64,000 nucleotides of DNA from positions 1-64,000 of the forward strand of contig JADJOJ010000003.1 of NCBI GenBank assembly GCA_016713825.1, read 5' to 3'. Shown one piece after another: positions 34,349 through 43,770 of this stretch. Below the pieces are notes generated by a model. The model was not told the origin of the DNA. It made no database searches and saw nothing but the letters and a program-made list of their open reading frames with translations. The position numbers and the translations under genes are program-made. The DNA comes from Candidatus Leptofilum gracile (lineage in GTDB: Bacteria > Chloroflexota > Anaerolineae > Promineifilales > Promineifilaceae). Within the stretch, counting starts at the first letter, position 1. Every line of letters begins with the position of its first letter.

Positions 34349-35143
34349 TTATTGCAGGTTCAAGCGATTGGCGGCCTGTTGGCAAAGGCTGGTTCCGCCC
34401 GCAGCGTACCATTGTTGCAATGTGGGGCTTTCGGTAAGCCCTGCTTTAGCATCTTCATAAATGCCGGTAGACCAGACAAAGTAGCGCTGTGTTTCGTTGG
34501 CCCAGTTGTCCCAAGTGGTGCCAGCGGCCACGTGACCGCCGTTGTAACCAGCAAAGGCTCGCCCCACGTCCCCACTGGTTTGTACCAGCCGTTCAGAGAA
34601 GTAGTTCATGCCGCGCCGGGCGTTGGTATCGGGGTCCAGCATGTTTTCTCCGGCGGTGAAGTGGAAGGGCATCACCTGGAAGAGGCCCTGCGCCCCGGCA
34701 ATAGAAAGCGCCTGGGGATCGCCACAGGATTCAATTTGCATGATGGTGGCTACCATGTCGGGATCGAGGTTGAATTCACCGGCCCAGCGCACGATGTCGG
34801 CCTCCCAATATTTGACTTCATTGGAAAAGACGGCCGAAATTTTGCCTGTGTAGTTAACTGCCTGCCTGGCTGGCGGCTCGGCGACGACTATGTTGGCACT
34901 GTTTTCGGCTGCACTTTGGCTGACGAGTGGCAGGTTGGCGCTGGCCAGCCGGGGCATTACCAGGACGGCAAATAGTATGGCACCTACCAAAACAAAGACC
35001 AGGATCATCATCATACGCCGCTGCGTGGGATCGGCTGGCAAATCTTGTTCGTTGATGATTATTTCGGGTTCGTACTCAAACTGTTCGTTCAAGGGTGTTT
35101 CAACTGCCCAGTATGATGTCAGGTTTTGTTCGTAGACCGTCAT
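34349..35143 (-). CDS. Membrane-anchored lytic transglycosylase (SLT domain)
   Basis: 264 residues. A cytoplasmic N-terminal tail of about 43 residues leads to one membrane helix (about 44-66), a linker, and an SLT domain: IMQIESCGDPQAL with the catalytic Glu, GAQGLFQVMPF, and the late AFAGYNGG motif. It cuts glycan strands between MurNAc and GlcNAc. This end of the protein carries a Cys in QQWYAAGGTSLCQQ. Confidence 0.87.
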   Translation of the reverse strand: MTVYEQNLTSYWAVETPLNEQFEYEPEIIINEQDLPADPTQRRMMMILVFVLVGAILFAVLVMPRLASANLPLVSQSAAENSANIVVAEPPARQAVNYTGKISAVFSNEVKYWEADIVRWAGEFNLDPDMVATIMQIESCGDPQALSIAGAQGLFQVMPFHFTAGENMLDPDTNARRGMNYFSERLVQTSGDVGRAFAGYNGGHVAAGTTWDNWANETQRYFVWSTGIYEDAKAGLTESPTLQQWYAAGGTSLCQQAANRLNLQ

Positions 35144-35157
35144 ATTTTACCTCGATA

Positions 35158-35249
35158 GTCAGTAAACGGTAATCAGTAATCGGTATTCAGTTTTCAGCAA
35201 TCAGGGCGTTAACAACCGATTACCGACAACTGTTTACCGATTACCGAAA
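35158..35249. repeat. Heptad hairpin, AATCGGT/AATCAGT family
   Basis: Left arm with AATCAGT, AATCGGT, ATTCAGT, TTTCAGC, AATCAGG units; right arm of ACCGATT/ACCGACA/ACTGTTT units. The stop codon of the downstream membrane gene is at its right edge. Related tracts are at 46721, 58003 and 59314. Confidence 0.75.
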
Positions 35250-36090
35250 CTAGTTGCGGTTGCGCGGGCGGGCCTGCAAGCCGGTCATGGGGGAGCGGCG
35301 CATGCCGTTGGGGCGGGGTGGGCGCTGGCGCACGCGGGAAGCGACGGGTTGGCGCTGCACGGATGGTGCGGACTGCGGTTCGCTGTATTCTTCAACGGGC
35401 ATGTTGATTTGGGTGGGCTGGCTGCTGGTTGGCTTGGGTACGGCCGTTCTTACCGGAGCGGCCGTTTTGGGCATAGGCGTGCGGCGAATGGGGCCGCTGG
35501 TAGTGGCGGCACGGTGGGCGGTGCTGGCCGCGGCTGCTGGACGGTTTTGCGGGGCGGGCGCGGCCACCTCGTTGAATTCGAAGATGTGCTCGCCAGCGAC
35601 GGAGAAGGCACCGATGAACAGGATGCGGGTGAGCCAGACCAGCACGGCGACGAAGATGGGCACGTACAGCAGCAGCTGTTCGCGGCTGAGTACCTCGTTG
35701 CCGAAGTTGTGGTTGAGCAGGGTGAGGGAGATGGCCCACCAGGTCATGACGGCATTCATAGTCGCGCCAAGCAGCCAGGCACCCATCAGGTACCAAACCT
35801 CTTTGGGCTCATCCATGCCGCGCTCTGGGGTGAAGAGGCGCACCAGCCCGGCAAAGTCGATGGCGCAGAAAGCGATGGCCAAAATGGCCGCCCACTGCAT
35901 CCCCAAAAAGCGCACATCGCCGATGAGGTTGAACAGGGCGTATTTGGTGGTGTCGAAGTTGAAAATTTCAAAGGCGACGAGGGCGATGATGAGAATGAAG
36001 CCCACTGGCCGTTTTCTTGGGCACGGAGCTTGTCAGGGAAGACAAACGGGTGCCGATGGTTTGGGTACGCGCGTACTGATTACTTGGCAT
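35250..36090 (-). CDS. Hypothetical four-helix membrane protein with Arg/Pro-rich tail (frameshifted)
   Basis: About 280 residues when restored. The start at 36090 (MPSNQYARTQTIG) is preceded by AAGGAG. Four membrane helices lie in the first 165 residues, then a 110-residue disordered end rich in Pro, Arg and Gln (PIRRTPMPKTAAPVRTAVPK and RPPRPNGMRRSP). The T-run at 36012-36015 has one base too many; dropping it joins SSVPKKRPVGFILIIALVAFE. I do not recognise the family. It may be linked to the transglycosylase upstream in the cell wall, by position only. Confidence 0.55.
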
Positions 36091-36336
36091 TGCATAACTC
36101 TCCTTGTTGCTGCCCCTCTGCTTGGGCAATCTTCTTTCCATGCGCCCAGTTTTTGAAGAGGAAGCTGGTTGGGGGCGCACCAACCAGCTTCGGGAGGGTG
36201 TCGAACATTTGTTCTACAGCGGGATATTAGAACAAATATTCTATAATGTCAATAAACAGCTGTCAAATTTGTGGCGATAGCTGTCACAACCAGAGGGGAA
36301 TTGGGAGTTTTGGGGGGTGAAAACGGCCGTTCTGTT

Positions 36337-37457
36337 CTACTCAAACAGCAGACACAAATTGTCGAACGGCAGGCTGCTGCCCGTGTATTCGTCATCTCCG
36401 GCCACGATTTTGTAGGCGTACGGCTGGTTGAGGAGCGGGTTTAGAATGGTGGCGGTGCAGAGGAAACGGCCGTCTACCACCGCACATTCCGCTGCTTCCC
36501 ATTCCCCTGCCGAAAAGGTTTGCACAGAGACGTTGGCCAGCGGGGTGCCGTTGGGCAGTTCCGCTTCAAAGCGAACCGGGTACGGCTGTGGCACGTTTTG
36601 GCAGGCAGCTGCGCCTAAATTGGTGATGGTGAGGTTGCTGCGCTGGTTAACGCCCAGTGCGGGGGAACGGTTCGCCGCTGGCTACGTCTGGCTCTGCCTG
36701 GAGTTCCAGCGTGCGGAAATCGGCCAGGGGGGCAGCCGACTTCATCCCGCGACACGTTTAGCCTGGCGCGGATTGATTCAGCCCCGCTGACGGTGACGGT
36801 GCGCTCCAGGTTGTTTTGGCGCAGGGTAAGCTGGCTGTCGCCCAGGGTGTAGCTCACAACGCCGTCGCGCACTTGCATGGGGCCGATGCCGCCCAGCCCG
36901 GCCATGGAGAGCACTATTTCGCCTGCGCCGGGCAGCGCCAGGGTGCAGTTTGTGGCGGTTTCAGTGGTGCAGGTGAGGGATTGCGTGCCGCCGGGTTGGG
37001 CAACGGCCGTTACCGTCACCGCATCACCCTCGGCGGCAATCTCAATTTCCAGATTGGCCAGATTGATATCTGGGCAGACGGCCAGCGACATGGGCAGGAC
37101 GGCCGTTTCTGCGGCCAATGCACAACTGTCGGTGGCTGGTTCGGGCACCACAACCGTCATTTCGTTGGGGGTGTAGCCGGGCTTTTCGGCGCGAATTTGG
37201 TAGGTGCCGGGGCCACCGCGCAGGACGGCCGTTTCGTTCACCCGCTCGGGGGTCTCTTGCCACGGCCCATCATCCACCCGATAGCTAACCCGCACCAGCC
37301 GCTGGGGATCGCCATTTTCATCGCGCAAGTTGAGGGTAACGGCCGTTTGGCTGGTGAAGTCGCAAACGGCCGTGTCGGCCACCTCGGCGCGGCTGCAAGC
37401 AGCCACACTCAACAGCAAAAATGTCCCTACCACAAGCCAAAACGGTAATTTGTGCAT
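36337..37457 (-). CDS. Hypothetical lipoprotein with Ig/PEGA-like repeats (frameshifted twice)
   Basis: About 373 residues when restored. A lipoprotein signal with LSVAAC is at the N terminus. Strand-rich domains follow (TLNLRDENGDPQRLVRVSYRVDDGPW, GPGTYQIRAEKPGYTPNEMTVVV), which resemble carboxypeptidase-regulatory or PEGA folds. The frame breaks in the G-runs at 36727-36732 and 36661-36665; restored, it continues LADFRTLELQAEPDVASGEPF, then GVNQRSNLTITNLGAAA and a last domain with PVRFEAELPNGTPLANVSV. GAGGAAA precedes the ATG at 37457. Role unknown, probably surface binding. Confidence 0.6.
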
Positions 37458-37534
37458 CCCAGTTTCCTCGCTGTTTAATCCAGATGGCACCATTGTAACC
37501 CGGTCCCGCCACTCGCGTAAAAAGATTTGCCGCC

Positions 37535-37590
37535 CCTTCACCCCCTCACCCCTTCACCCGTTCACCTTGTCACCTTGTCACCCCCTCACT
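37535..37590. repeat. Octamer tandem repeat, consensus NNNTCACC
   Basis: Seven 8-base units in a row: CCTTCACC, CCCTCACC, CCTTCACC, CGTTCACC, TTGTCACC twice, CCCTCACT. It lies just before the start codon of the tRNA nucleotidyltransferase. Shorter versions occur at about 2543-2562 and within the coding linker at about 49527-49580. Confidence 0.8.
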
Positions 37591-37601
37591 ACAATACCTT
37601 C

Positions 37602-39242
37602 ATGCGCCTCATCCTCTCCCACGAGAATGCCGATTTTGACGCCGTGGCCAGCCAGCTTGCCGCCAGCAAACTGACCCCCGACGGCACGATGCTGCTTGCC
37701 CGCCGCCTGAACCGGAACGTGGAGCAGTTCCTGACGCTGTATTGGGATGCGTTTCACTTTGTACGGCCGTCTGACTGGCGCAAACAGCGGATCAACGATG
37801 TGCTGCTGGTAGACACCCAATCATTCAACAGCGTGCGCGGCATGGTGAATAATCCCAAAGTGCATGTCATCGACCACCACACCCATGAAACCCCGCCGGA
37901 AGAGTGGACCGCCCAGGTGGAAGCCGTCGGGGCCACGACGACGCTGCTGGTGGAGCGGATGAAGACGCAGGGGGTGGCCCTCTCGCCGGAAGAGGCCACC
38001 TTGCTGCTGCTGGGCATCTACGAAGATACCGGTTCGCTGACCTACGACACGACCACGCCGCGCGATGCCGCTGCCGCCGCCTGGCTGCTGGAAGAAGGGG
38101 CGCTGCTCTCCGTGGTGCGCCGCTTCCTCAACATTCCGCTCTCGGCCGCGCAGCAAAAGCTGTACGACGCGCTGCACGCCAACGTGAGCTGGCACGAGGT
38201 GCAGGGGCAGTCGGTGGTCGTCACCGGAGCCATCGCCCCAGACGATTTTACGGATGAGATCGCCTCGATTGCCCATCGGCTGCGCGAATCGCTTCAGCCG
38301 TCTGGGCTGCTGGTGCTGGTGCAGCTAGAGCGGGACGTGCAGCTGGTGGCCCGCAGCACGACGGATGCGGTGGATGTGGCCGCCGTCGCCCGCAATTTTG
38401 GCGGGGGTGGGCACAGTCGGGCCGCTGCCGCCCGCGTGAAGGAGCGCCTGCTGGCTGAGGTTTTGCCAGAGGTGGTCGCCGCGCTTCCCCAGGCGATCGA
38501 GCCGCTGGTGCGGGTGGCGGAATTGATGTCTCACGGGGTGCAGACGGTGCCGCCGGAGATGCTGGTGCGGGAAGCGGCCGTTCTCATGCAGCGCCTTGGT
38601 TATGAAGGGTATCCGGTTGTTACGGAGCCGGAGGGCGAGCTGGTGGGCTTGCTCACGCGCCGCGCTGTGGACCGGGCGATGAGCCACGAGATGGCCGACG
38701 TGCCCGTTCGGCGGATCATGCGCAAGGGGTCGGTGACGGTACGGCCGTCTGACGCCATCGACACCGTGCAGCAAAAAATGCTCAGCGCCAACTGGGGCCA
38801 AATCCCCGTGGTGGCCGAGGAGGGGCAGAGCACGCGCCCCATCGGCATCGTCACCCGCACCGATTTGCTCAACCACCTGTTCCAACCGCCCAGCAAAACC
38901 GCTACCCGCAACATGCGCCAGCGGCTGCTGGAGGTTTTGACGCCCGCGCTGTGGCAAATGGTGCTGGCCATCAGCGAAACGGCCGATCAGCTCGATTTGC
39001 CCCTCTACTTCGTCGGCGGGCTGGTGCGCGATTTGCTGCTGGACAAGCCGCCCACCGACCTGGACATGGTGGTCGAGGGGGATGCGATCCGGCTGGGCAA
39101 GATGCTGGCCCAGCGCTTCGGCGGCGAAATTCGCAGCCACAAGCGGTTTGGCACGGCCAAATGGCTGCTGGATGAGGCGGTGTGGGAGAATATTTTGCAG
39201 CGGGATAAAAAGGAGATTGGAGATTGGAGATTGGCGCGTTAA
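37602..39242 (+). CDS. tRNA nucleotidyltransferase/poly(A) polymerase with DHH and CBS domains, N-terminal part
   Basis: 546 residues to an in-frame TAA at 39240-39242. Order: DHH phosphoesterase (about 1-310, with HENADFDAVASQL, LLVDTQSF, VIDHHTHE and the GGGGHSRAAAA DHHA1 end), two CBS domains (about 312-430), then the start of the class II nucleotidyltransferase core: LYFVGGLVRDLLLDKPPTDLDMVVEGD, whose two Asp residues bind catalytic metal. This is the architecture of A-adding enzymes of Aquifex and Deinococcus types. The frame ends inside a heptad hairpin, and the same frame resumes at 39243. ATG 37602 gives MRLILSHENAD. Confidence 0.85.
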   Translation: MRLILSHENADFDAVASQLAASKLTPDGTMLLARRLNRNVEQFLTLYWDAFHFVRPSDWRKQRINDVLLVDTQSFNSVRGMVNNPKVHVIDHHTHETPPEEWTAQVEAVGATTTLLVERMKTQGVALSPEEATLLLLGIYEDTGSLTYDTTTPRDAAAAAWLLEEGALLSVVRRFLNIPLSAAQQKLYDALHANVSWHEVQGQSVVVTGAIAPDDFTDEIASIAHRLRESLQPSGLLVLVQLERDVQLVARSTTDAVDVAAVARNFGGGGHSRAAAARVKERLLAEVLPEVVAALPQAIEPLVRVAELMSHGVQTVPPEMLVREAAVLMQRLGYEGYPVVTEPEGELVGLLTRRAVDRAMSHEMADVPVRRIMRKGSVTVRPSDAIDTVQQKMLSANWGQIPVVAEEGQSTRPIGIVTRTDLLNHLFQPPSKTATRNMRQRLLEVLTPALWQMVLAISETADQLDLPLYFVGGLVRDLLLDKPPTDLDMVVEGDAIRLGKMLAQRFGGEIRSHKRFGTAKWLLDEAVWENILQRDKKEIGDWRLAR

Positions 39243-39273
39243 ACCAATCTCCAATCTCCAATCTCCAATCTCC
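39212..39273. repeat. Heptad hairpin inside the tRNA nucleotidyltransferase gene
   Basis: (GGAGATT)3, a 13-base loop, then (AATCTCC)4. The loop carries TAA in the frame of the gene. Both arms stay in the same frame as the flanks, so the only block to a full-length protein is that stop. Confidence 0.9.
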
Positions 39274-39290
39274 CGCCCACGATTGATTTC

Positions 39291-40268
39291 GTGACCGCCC
39301 GCACCGAGTTCTACACCGAACCCACCGCCCTGCCCGAGGTGGCGCACGGCTCCATCAAGCTGGATTTGCACCGGCGGGATTTTGCCATCAACACGCTGGC
39401 GGTGCGGCTGGATGGCGCGTTTTTGGGCCAGCTGCTCGATTTTTACGGCGGGCAGCAAGATTTGGCCGACGGGCTGATTCGGGTGCTGCACAGCCTGAGC
39501 TTTGTGGATGACCCGACGCGGATTTTGCGGGCGGTGCGGCTGGAGCAGCGGCTCAGTTTCCAGATTGAACCGCGCACGCTGGAGCTGATCCGCGAGGCGC
39601 TGCCGCTGCTGGATCGGGTGTCTGGGGCGCGTATTCGCCACGAGCTTGAGCTGACGCTGCAAGAGCCGGACCCGACGGCCCCGCTGGCTCGCCTGGCGAA
39701 TTTGGACGTGCTGGCGCATATTTTTGAGGGGTTGGTTTGGCTGCCGGAAACGGCCGTCTTCTTCCAGCGCGTCCCTCAATTTTGGCAGTCGGATGCGTGG
39801 CAGGCGTGGCTGGATGAGGAATCGCCCGTGTTTACCTACTTTGCCCTCTGGCTGGCGGCGCTGCCGGAGGCGGTGCAGCGCGGGGCGATGAAGCGGCTGC
39901 GGGTACGCAAACACACCCACAGCGACGTGCTGGCCTGCGGCCGCATCCGCCGCGAATGGGTGACGCTGCCCGCCACGCTGAAGCCAAGCGAGGTGGTGAA
40001 ATTGATGCGGCCGTTTCCCGTCCGGGTGCTGCTGGTGGGGCGCATTTTGCTGGAGGGGCGGCCAGCGGCGGATTTGATTGAGCGGTATTTGGCGGAGTGG
40101 GGTGGGGTTAGAACGGCCGTAACTGGTGATACGCTCAAAGAAATGGGGCTCAAGCCAGGGCCGCAATTTGGCATCCTGCTAGAAAAACTGCTCGCGGCCA
40201 AACTAGACGGCCACGTCACAAGCGAAGCCGAGGAGCTGGCCCTGCTGGAGCAATTGCTTAGAGAATAG
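39291..40268 (+). CDS. tRNA nucleotidyltransferase/poly(A) polymerase, C-terminal part
   Basis: 325 residues from a GTG at 39291. It begins with VTARTEFYTEPTALPEV and RRDFAINTLAV, the remaining part of the nucleotidyltransferase head, then DPTRILRAVRLEQRLSFQIE, and the helical RNA-binding body and tail. The missing link to the N-terminal part is the hairpin at 39212-39273. The two parts are in one frame. A split enzyme made of two chains is possible but the catalytic Asp pair and this half of the active site would then need to reassemble. A read error at the stop would also restore one protein. Confidence 0.8.
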   Translation: MTARTEFYTEPTALPEVAHGSIKLDLHRRDFAINTLAVRLDGAFLGQLLDFYGGQQDLADGLIRVLHSLSFVDDPTRILRAVRLEQRLSFQIEPRTLELIREALPLLDRVSGARIRHELELTLQEPDPTAPLARLANLDVLAHIFEGLVWLPETAVFFQRVPQFWQSDAWQAWLDEESPVFTYFALWLAALPEAVQRGAMKRLRVRKHTHSDVLACGRIRREWVTLPATLKPSEVVKLMRPFPVRVLLVGRILLEGRPAADLIERYLAEWGGVRTAVTGDTLKEMGLKPGPQFGILLEKLLAAKLDGHVTSEAEELALLEQLLRE

Positions 40269-40270
40269 AA

Positions 40271-40333
40271 CGCAGATTTACCTGATCTTCCTGATAAAAA
40301 TAATCAGTAAAATCAGGGAAATCAGCGTTCCAT
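40271..40333. repeat. Inverted tract with CTGAT/ATCAG units
   Basis: CGCAGATTTACCTGATCTTCCTGAT is mirrored by ATCAGTAAAATCAGGGAAATCAGCG. Same general class as the other short-period hairpins. Confidence 0.55.
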
Positions 40334-40374
40334 TTCTTTAATGAGTGCCAACCAAATCTTTCTTGGAACAAACT

Positions 40375-40905
40375 ATGACGCCAACCAAAATTTATCGTCC
40401 AACTAGCTATGTATCCCTAATGGCAGGCATTGCTACGACCGTTTTTGCTCTCGTACCATTGCTCATCCTGTATGGTACGGTTGACGTCATTTTGTTTGAG
40501 GCCAAACTTGCGGCGGTAATCAATCGTCCATTCGTTGAGACGGCAAGCTCCGTGGGGCTGCTCATCGTAACGAACCTGCTTCTGAGCGCCTTGTTTTTCA
40601 TCGGTGGCGTCTCTGTTGGGTTACCGCTAATGGCCCAATTTCACGTTCGAGAGGACGGTTTTCGAGTGAAAACCTGGTTTTATCAGAGCAAATGGCTGCC
40701 GTGGACGGCCGTTCAAAAAGTGCGGCAGCTGCCGTTTTCCAATAATCTTCAGCTGGGCATTGTTGGTTTGGGTTGGATGTTTCGTGTGCTTGCGCTGGTG
40801 AATTGGCTGCCTGGTGGGTATGTCGTTGTTGGTAGCAGTTTGGTTGAGGGGGAAATGCTCGTCAAGACAATCAAGCAAAAGCGACCAGATTTGTTTGAAA
40901 ATTAG
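40375..40905 (+). CDS. Hypothetical membrane protein with a PH-like domain
   Basis: About 176 residues from ATG 40375. Two membrane helices (about residues 12-35 and 55-80) are followed by a strand-rich domain (FHVREDGFRVKTWFYQSKWLPWTAVQKVRQL) typical of bacterial PH-like domains of membrane proteins. Function unknown. A GTG at 40345 could add ten residues. Confidence 0.55.
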   Translation: MTPTKIYRPTSYVSLMAGIATTVFALVPLLILYGTVDVILFEAKLAAVINRPFVETASSVGLLIVTNLLLSALFFIGGVSVGLPLMAQFHVREDGFRVKTWFYQSKWLPWTAVQKVRQLPFSNNLQLGIVGLGWMFRVLALVNWLPGGYVVVGSSLVEGEMLVKTIKQKRPDLFEN

Positions 40906-40910
40906 CCTTC

Positions 40911-40963
40911 GCAGCCGCGGATTCTTTCCGCGTTCTCAATTCGCGGAAAAAATCCGCGGCTAC
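40911..40963. repeat. Long hairpin AGCCGCGGATT / AATCCGCGGCT
   Basis: 20-base arms (about 40913-40932 and 40942-40961) with one mismatch and a 9-base loop, after the stop of the preceding gene. It may end transcription, but there is no T run. Confidence 0.55.
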
Positions 40964-40997
40964 AGGTTTTGATCGTGAGAGGGGAACGGCCGTTTCC

Positions 40998-41294
40998 CTA
41001 TTCCTGAGAAACAAGTGAACCATTTAAATATTTGTGCACCAGGCTGGCGATGAGCGTTTGGTAGGGTACACCCTCTTCAATCGCTTTAATCTGGATTTGG
41101 TAATAATCTTTTTCCGTCAGGCGCAGGTTAATGCGCCGGTCTTTTTTTAGCGTGGCGCGGGCAGCTTCCATTGCCTTCTCTGTTTCCTGCTCACTATTTT
41201 CAACGGGCTGCCATTCATCTCCTTCAAGGGAGTCCATCAACGCTTTTTCTTCGTCATCAATTGGCTCGAATGCTTTTGAATTAAATTTCGTCAT
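40998..41294 (-). CDS. Type II antitoxin, ribbon-helix-helix/CopG-like
   Basis: 98 residues. The N-terminal half is acidic (DDEEKALMDSLEGDEWQPVENSE) and the C-terminal half has the ribbon-helix-helix pattern (DRRINLRLTEKDYYQIQIKAIEEGVPYQTLIASLVHKYL). AGGAGAAA precedes the ATG. It lies 24 bases downstream of the toxin-like gene in the same direction. It should bind the toxin through its N-terminal part and DNA through its C-terminal part. Confidence 0.8.
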   Translation of the reverse strand: MTKFNSKAFEPIDDEEKALMDSLEGDEWQPVENSEQETEKAMEAARATLKKDRRINLRLTEKDYYQIQIKAIEEGVPYQTLIASLVHKYLNGSLVSQE

Positions 41295-41318
41295 CGGTTT
41301 CTCCTAAACGCGTACGCT

Positions 41319-41588
41319 TCACGCCCCGCTTAAGCCGTACTTTTTTGTGTATTTTCGGCTGGGAAAGGCTGTTTTTAGGAAGATTTCTGCCTCATTCTCA
41401 ACAAAAGGCACAATCACAGCATAATTTTCAATTTCAACCACGTATATTTTTTGATCCGGATAACCAGGGTTTTCTTCAATCGCGAGTAAGCTCCCTGATT
41501 GGATTAGAAATACGATTTCTTCAAAAGAAAGGCCGCGCGTTTGCTTCAGAAGTTCATTTTTCTCAGCATTCCAATTGAAGTGTTTCAT
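41319..41588 (-). CDS. BrnT-like toxin of a type II toxin-antitoxin pair
   Basis: 89 residues starting MKHFNWNAEKNELLKQTRGLS. The FxWNxxKN opening, the helix with SFEEIVFLI and the strands YVVEIENYAVIVPFVENE and EIFLKTAFPSRKYTKKY resemble BrnT-like ribonuclease toxins. Start 41588 agrees with the promoter position. Toxin before antitoxin is the BrnT/BrnA and HigB/HigA order. The target is most likely mRNA, by family. Confidence 0.75.
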   Translation of the reverse strand: MKHFNWNAEKNELLKQTRGLSFEEIVFLIQSGSLLAIEENPGYPDQKIYVVEIENYAVIVPFVENEAEIFLKTAFPSRKYTKKYGLSGA

Positions 41589-41595
41589 GCAAAAA

Positions 41596-41623
41596 ATTAT
41601 ACGGCCTGTCTGCCTTTTGTCAA
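41596..41623 (-). promoter_or_regulatory. Consensus promoter of the toxin-antitoxin operon, predicted leaderless
   Basis: On the minus strand TTGACA (41623-41618), a 16-base spacer and TATAAT (41601-41596) are both perfect matches to consensus. The ATG of the toxin begins at 41588, seven bases past the -10 box, so transcription should begin at or next to the start codon. An ACGGCCGT octamer touches the -35 box. Confidence 0.75.
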
Positions 41624-41857
41624 CGGCCGTTTCCCCCCACAATCTACCCTCTTCTGTACCCTCGCCTGTGACTTTTCCCATTTAAGCGCAGAAAAATTTC
41701 TTGCATACTCAAGTGAGAATGCAAGAAAACTTTCGACTGGTATCTACAGATCGACGCAGCCTGCGGCAGATGCACTGCGTCTTTTTTGCGTGTCTCGGTG
41801 GCAATACAGAAAAGAGACTACATGAGCACCAGCTCAACACAATGAATAAAAATCAAC

Positions 41858-41900
41858 AGATTTTAATCCGCGTTCATCCGCGTTTATCTGCGTCCCATTT
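41858..41900. repeat. CCGCGTTCATCCGCG tract
   Basis: Decamer-like CCGCGTTCAT, CCGCGTTTAT and CTGCGTCCC units. The same as 27160-27196 and the reverse of 34154-34208. It ends just before the ribosome site of the antiporter gene. Confidence 0.6.
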
Positions 41901-41915
41901 GCAAAGGAGTCGGCG

Positions 41916-43770
41916 ATGCACGAACAATTATTGATTGGCGTAGCGGCCGTTTTAATCTTAGGTGTTTTGGCCCAATGGCTGGCCTGGCGGCTGCGGTTGC
42001 CGTCCATTTTGCTGCTGCTTACCATTGGCCTGGTGGTTGGCCCGGTCACGGGCTGGCTGTCGCCAGAGGCGGTGCTGGGCGAGCTGCTGTTTCCGCTGGT
42101 GTCGCTGGCGGTGGCCTATATTTTGTACGAAGGCGGGCTGAGCCTGCGCGTGCAGGAACTGCGCGAGGTGGGCGGCGTGGTGTTCAGCCTTACCAGCATC
42201 GGCGTGGCGGTTACCTGGGTGCTGGGGGCGCTGGCGGCTCGCTTTTTGCTTCAGCTCACCTGGCCGATTGCGATTTTGTTAACGGCCGTTCTTGTGGTCA
42301 CTGGCCCCACTGTCATTGGCCCGCTGCTGCGGCAAATTCGGCCGCAGGGCAAAACCAACGCCATCCTCAAGTGGGAGGGCATCCTGATTGATCCGATTGG
42401 GGCGGTGTTGGCAGTGCTGGTGTTCGAGGCGATTTTGTCTGGCCAATTGCAGCAGGCCCCGATGATTATTGCCCGGGGGGTGCTGATTACGGCGCTGGTG
42501 GGAACGGCCGTTGGCCTGCTGGCGGCGGGCGTAATGTGGCTGCTGCTCTCCCGCTACTGGGTGCCGGATCAGCTGCACAACGGCGTCTCGCTGCTGTTTG
42601 TCACCCTCGCCTTCGTGGCCAGCGATTTGCTGCATCCCGAATCTGGCCTGCTGGCGGTCACGGTGATGGGCTTTGCCCTGGCTAACCAGAAGCAGGTGCC
42701 CATCAAGCAAATTGAGGAGTTTAAGAAAAATATACGGGATTTGCTCATTGCCGGGCTGTTTATTGTGCTGGCGGCACGGCTCGACTGGGCCGATTTTGCC
42801 CAGATTGTGTGGTGGCGCGGCGCGCTGTTTGTGCTGTTTTTGGTGCTGCTGGTGCGGCCAACGGCCGTTTCCCTGGCCACCCTGCGCGCTAAACTCTCCC
42901 TCAAAGAAAAAGCGTTTGTGTCGTGGATGGCCCCGCGCGGCATTGTGGCCGCCGCTGTAGCCTCGATTTTTGCCCTGCGGCTGGAGGAAGCGGGCATTGC
43001 CGGGGCCGAATCGCTGGTGGCGCTCACCTTCATGGTTATTTTGGCCACGGTAATCATTTATGGCCTGACGGCTGCGCCGCTGGCCCGCTGGCTGGGGCTG
43101 GCAGAAGATTCCCCACAGGGCATTTTGTTCATGGGCAGCCATGCCCTGGTGCGTGAGCTGGGCCAGCTGCTGCAAGATCAGGACGTGCCGGTGGCCCTGG
43201 TGGACTCAAACTGGCGCAATCATTCGGCGGCGCGGATGGCGGGGCTGCGTTCGTACTATGGCAATGCGCTGGATGAGGGGGTGACGGAGGCGATCGATTT
43301 GAGCGGAATCGGCCGTTTTTTGGCCATGACCTCCAACGACGAGGCCAACGCCCTGGCGGTGCTCCATTTTGGCGAGATGCTGGGCCGGTCGGAGGCGTTT
43401 CAGCTGCAAGCGAGCGACGCGGTGGACCAGAGCGCGGAGCAAAAGGTGCCGCGCCATCTGCACGGCCGTATTTTGTTCCAACCCGCCCTCACCTTTGCCC
43501 AGCTAGAGGCGCTGTTTGAGGCAGATGCCCAGCTCAAGGCGACGTCTATCACCGAGGCGTTTTCCTATCAGGACTTTTTGTCGAACCATGAGGGAACGGC
43601 CGTCTCGCTTTTTCTGATGGGGGGGGAACGGCCGTCTGAACATCTTTGCCGCCGATGCCGAACTGCTGCCCCAAGCGGGCGACACCCTCATCAGCCTGGT
43701 GGCCGAACCGGCGCAGCAGCCCATCTGGCAACAGCCCAACGGGGCGGTGCCAGAGCCCGTTACACCGTAA
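41916..43770 (+). CDS. Na+/H+ antiporter (CPA1/NhaP) with a C-terminal TrkA-N-like domain (frameshifted)
   Basis: About 617 residues when restored. Twelve membrane helices fill the first 400 residues, with the transport motifs TGPTVIGPLLRQI and ILKWEGILIDPIGAVLAV (the ion-binding DPIG Asp). A cytoplasmic TrkA-N-like domain follows (GILFMGSHALVRELGQLLQDQ, MTSNDEANALAVLHF). The G-run at 43619-43626 has one base too many; with seven G the end is GGNGRLNIFAADAELLPQAGDTLISLVAEPAQQP and the stop is at 43770, where it overlaps the next convergent gene by 11 bases. AAAGGAG lies before the ATG. Octamers are frequent. Confidence 0.9.

Noticed and set aside
37527..37601. Start of the tRNA nucleotidyltransferase at 37527
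   Set aside because: The added 25 residues come from the NNNTCACC octamer repeat; the DHH domain begins right after ATG 37602.
38325..40166. A 613-codon open frame opposite the tRNA nucleotidyltransferase
   Set aside because: Antisense to a gene with firm domain evidence; the protein is His/Arg/Gln-rich with no family features. It also crosses the heptad hairpin.
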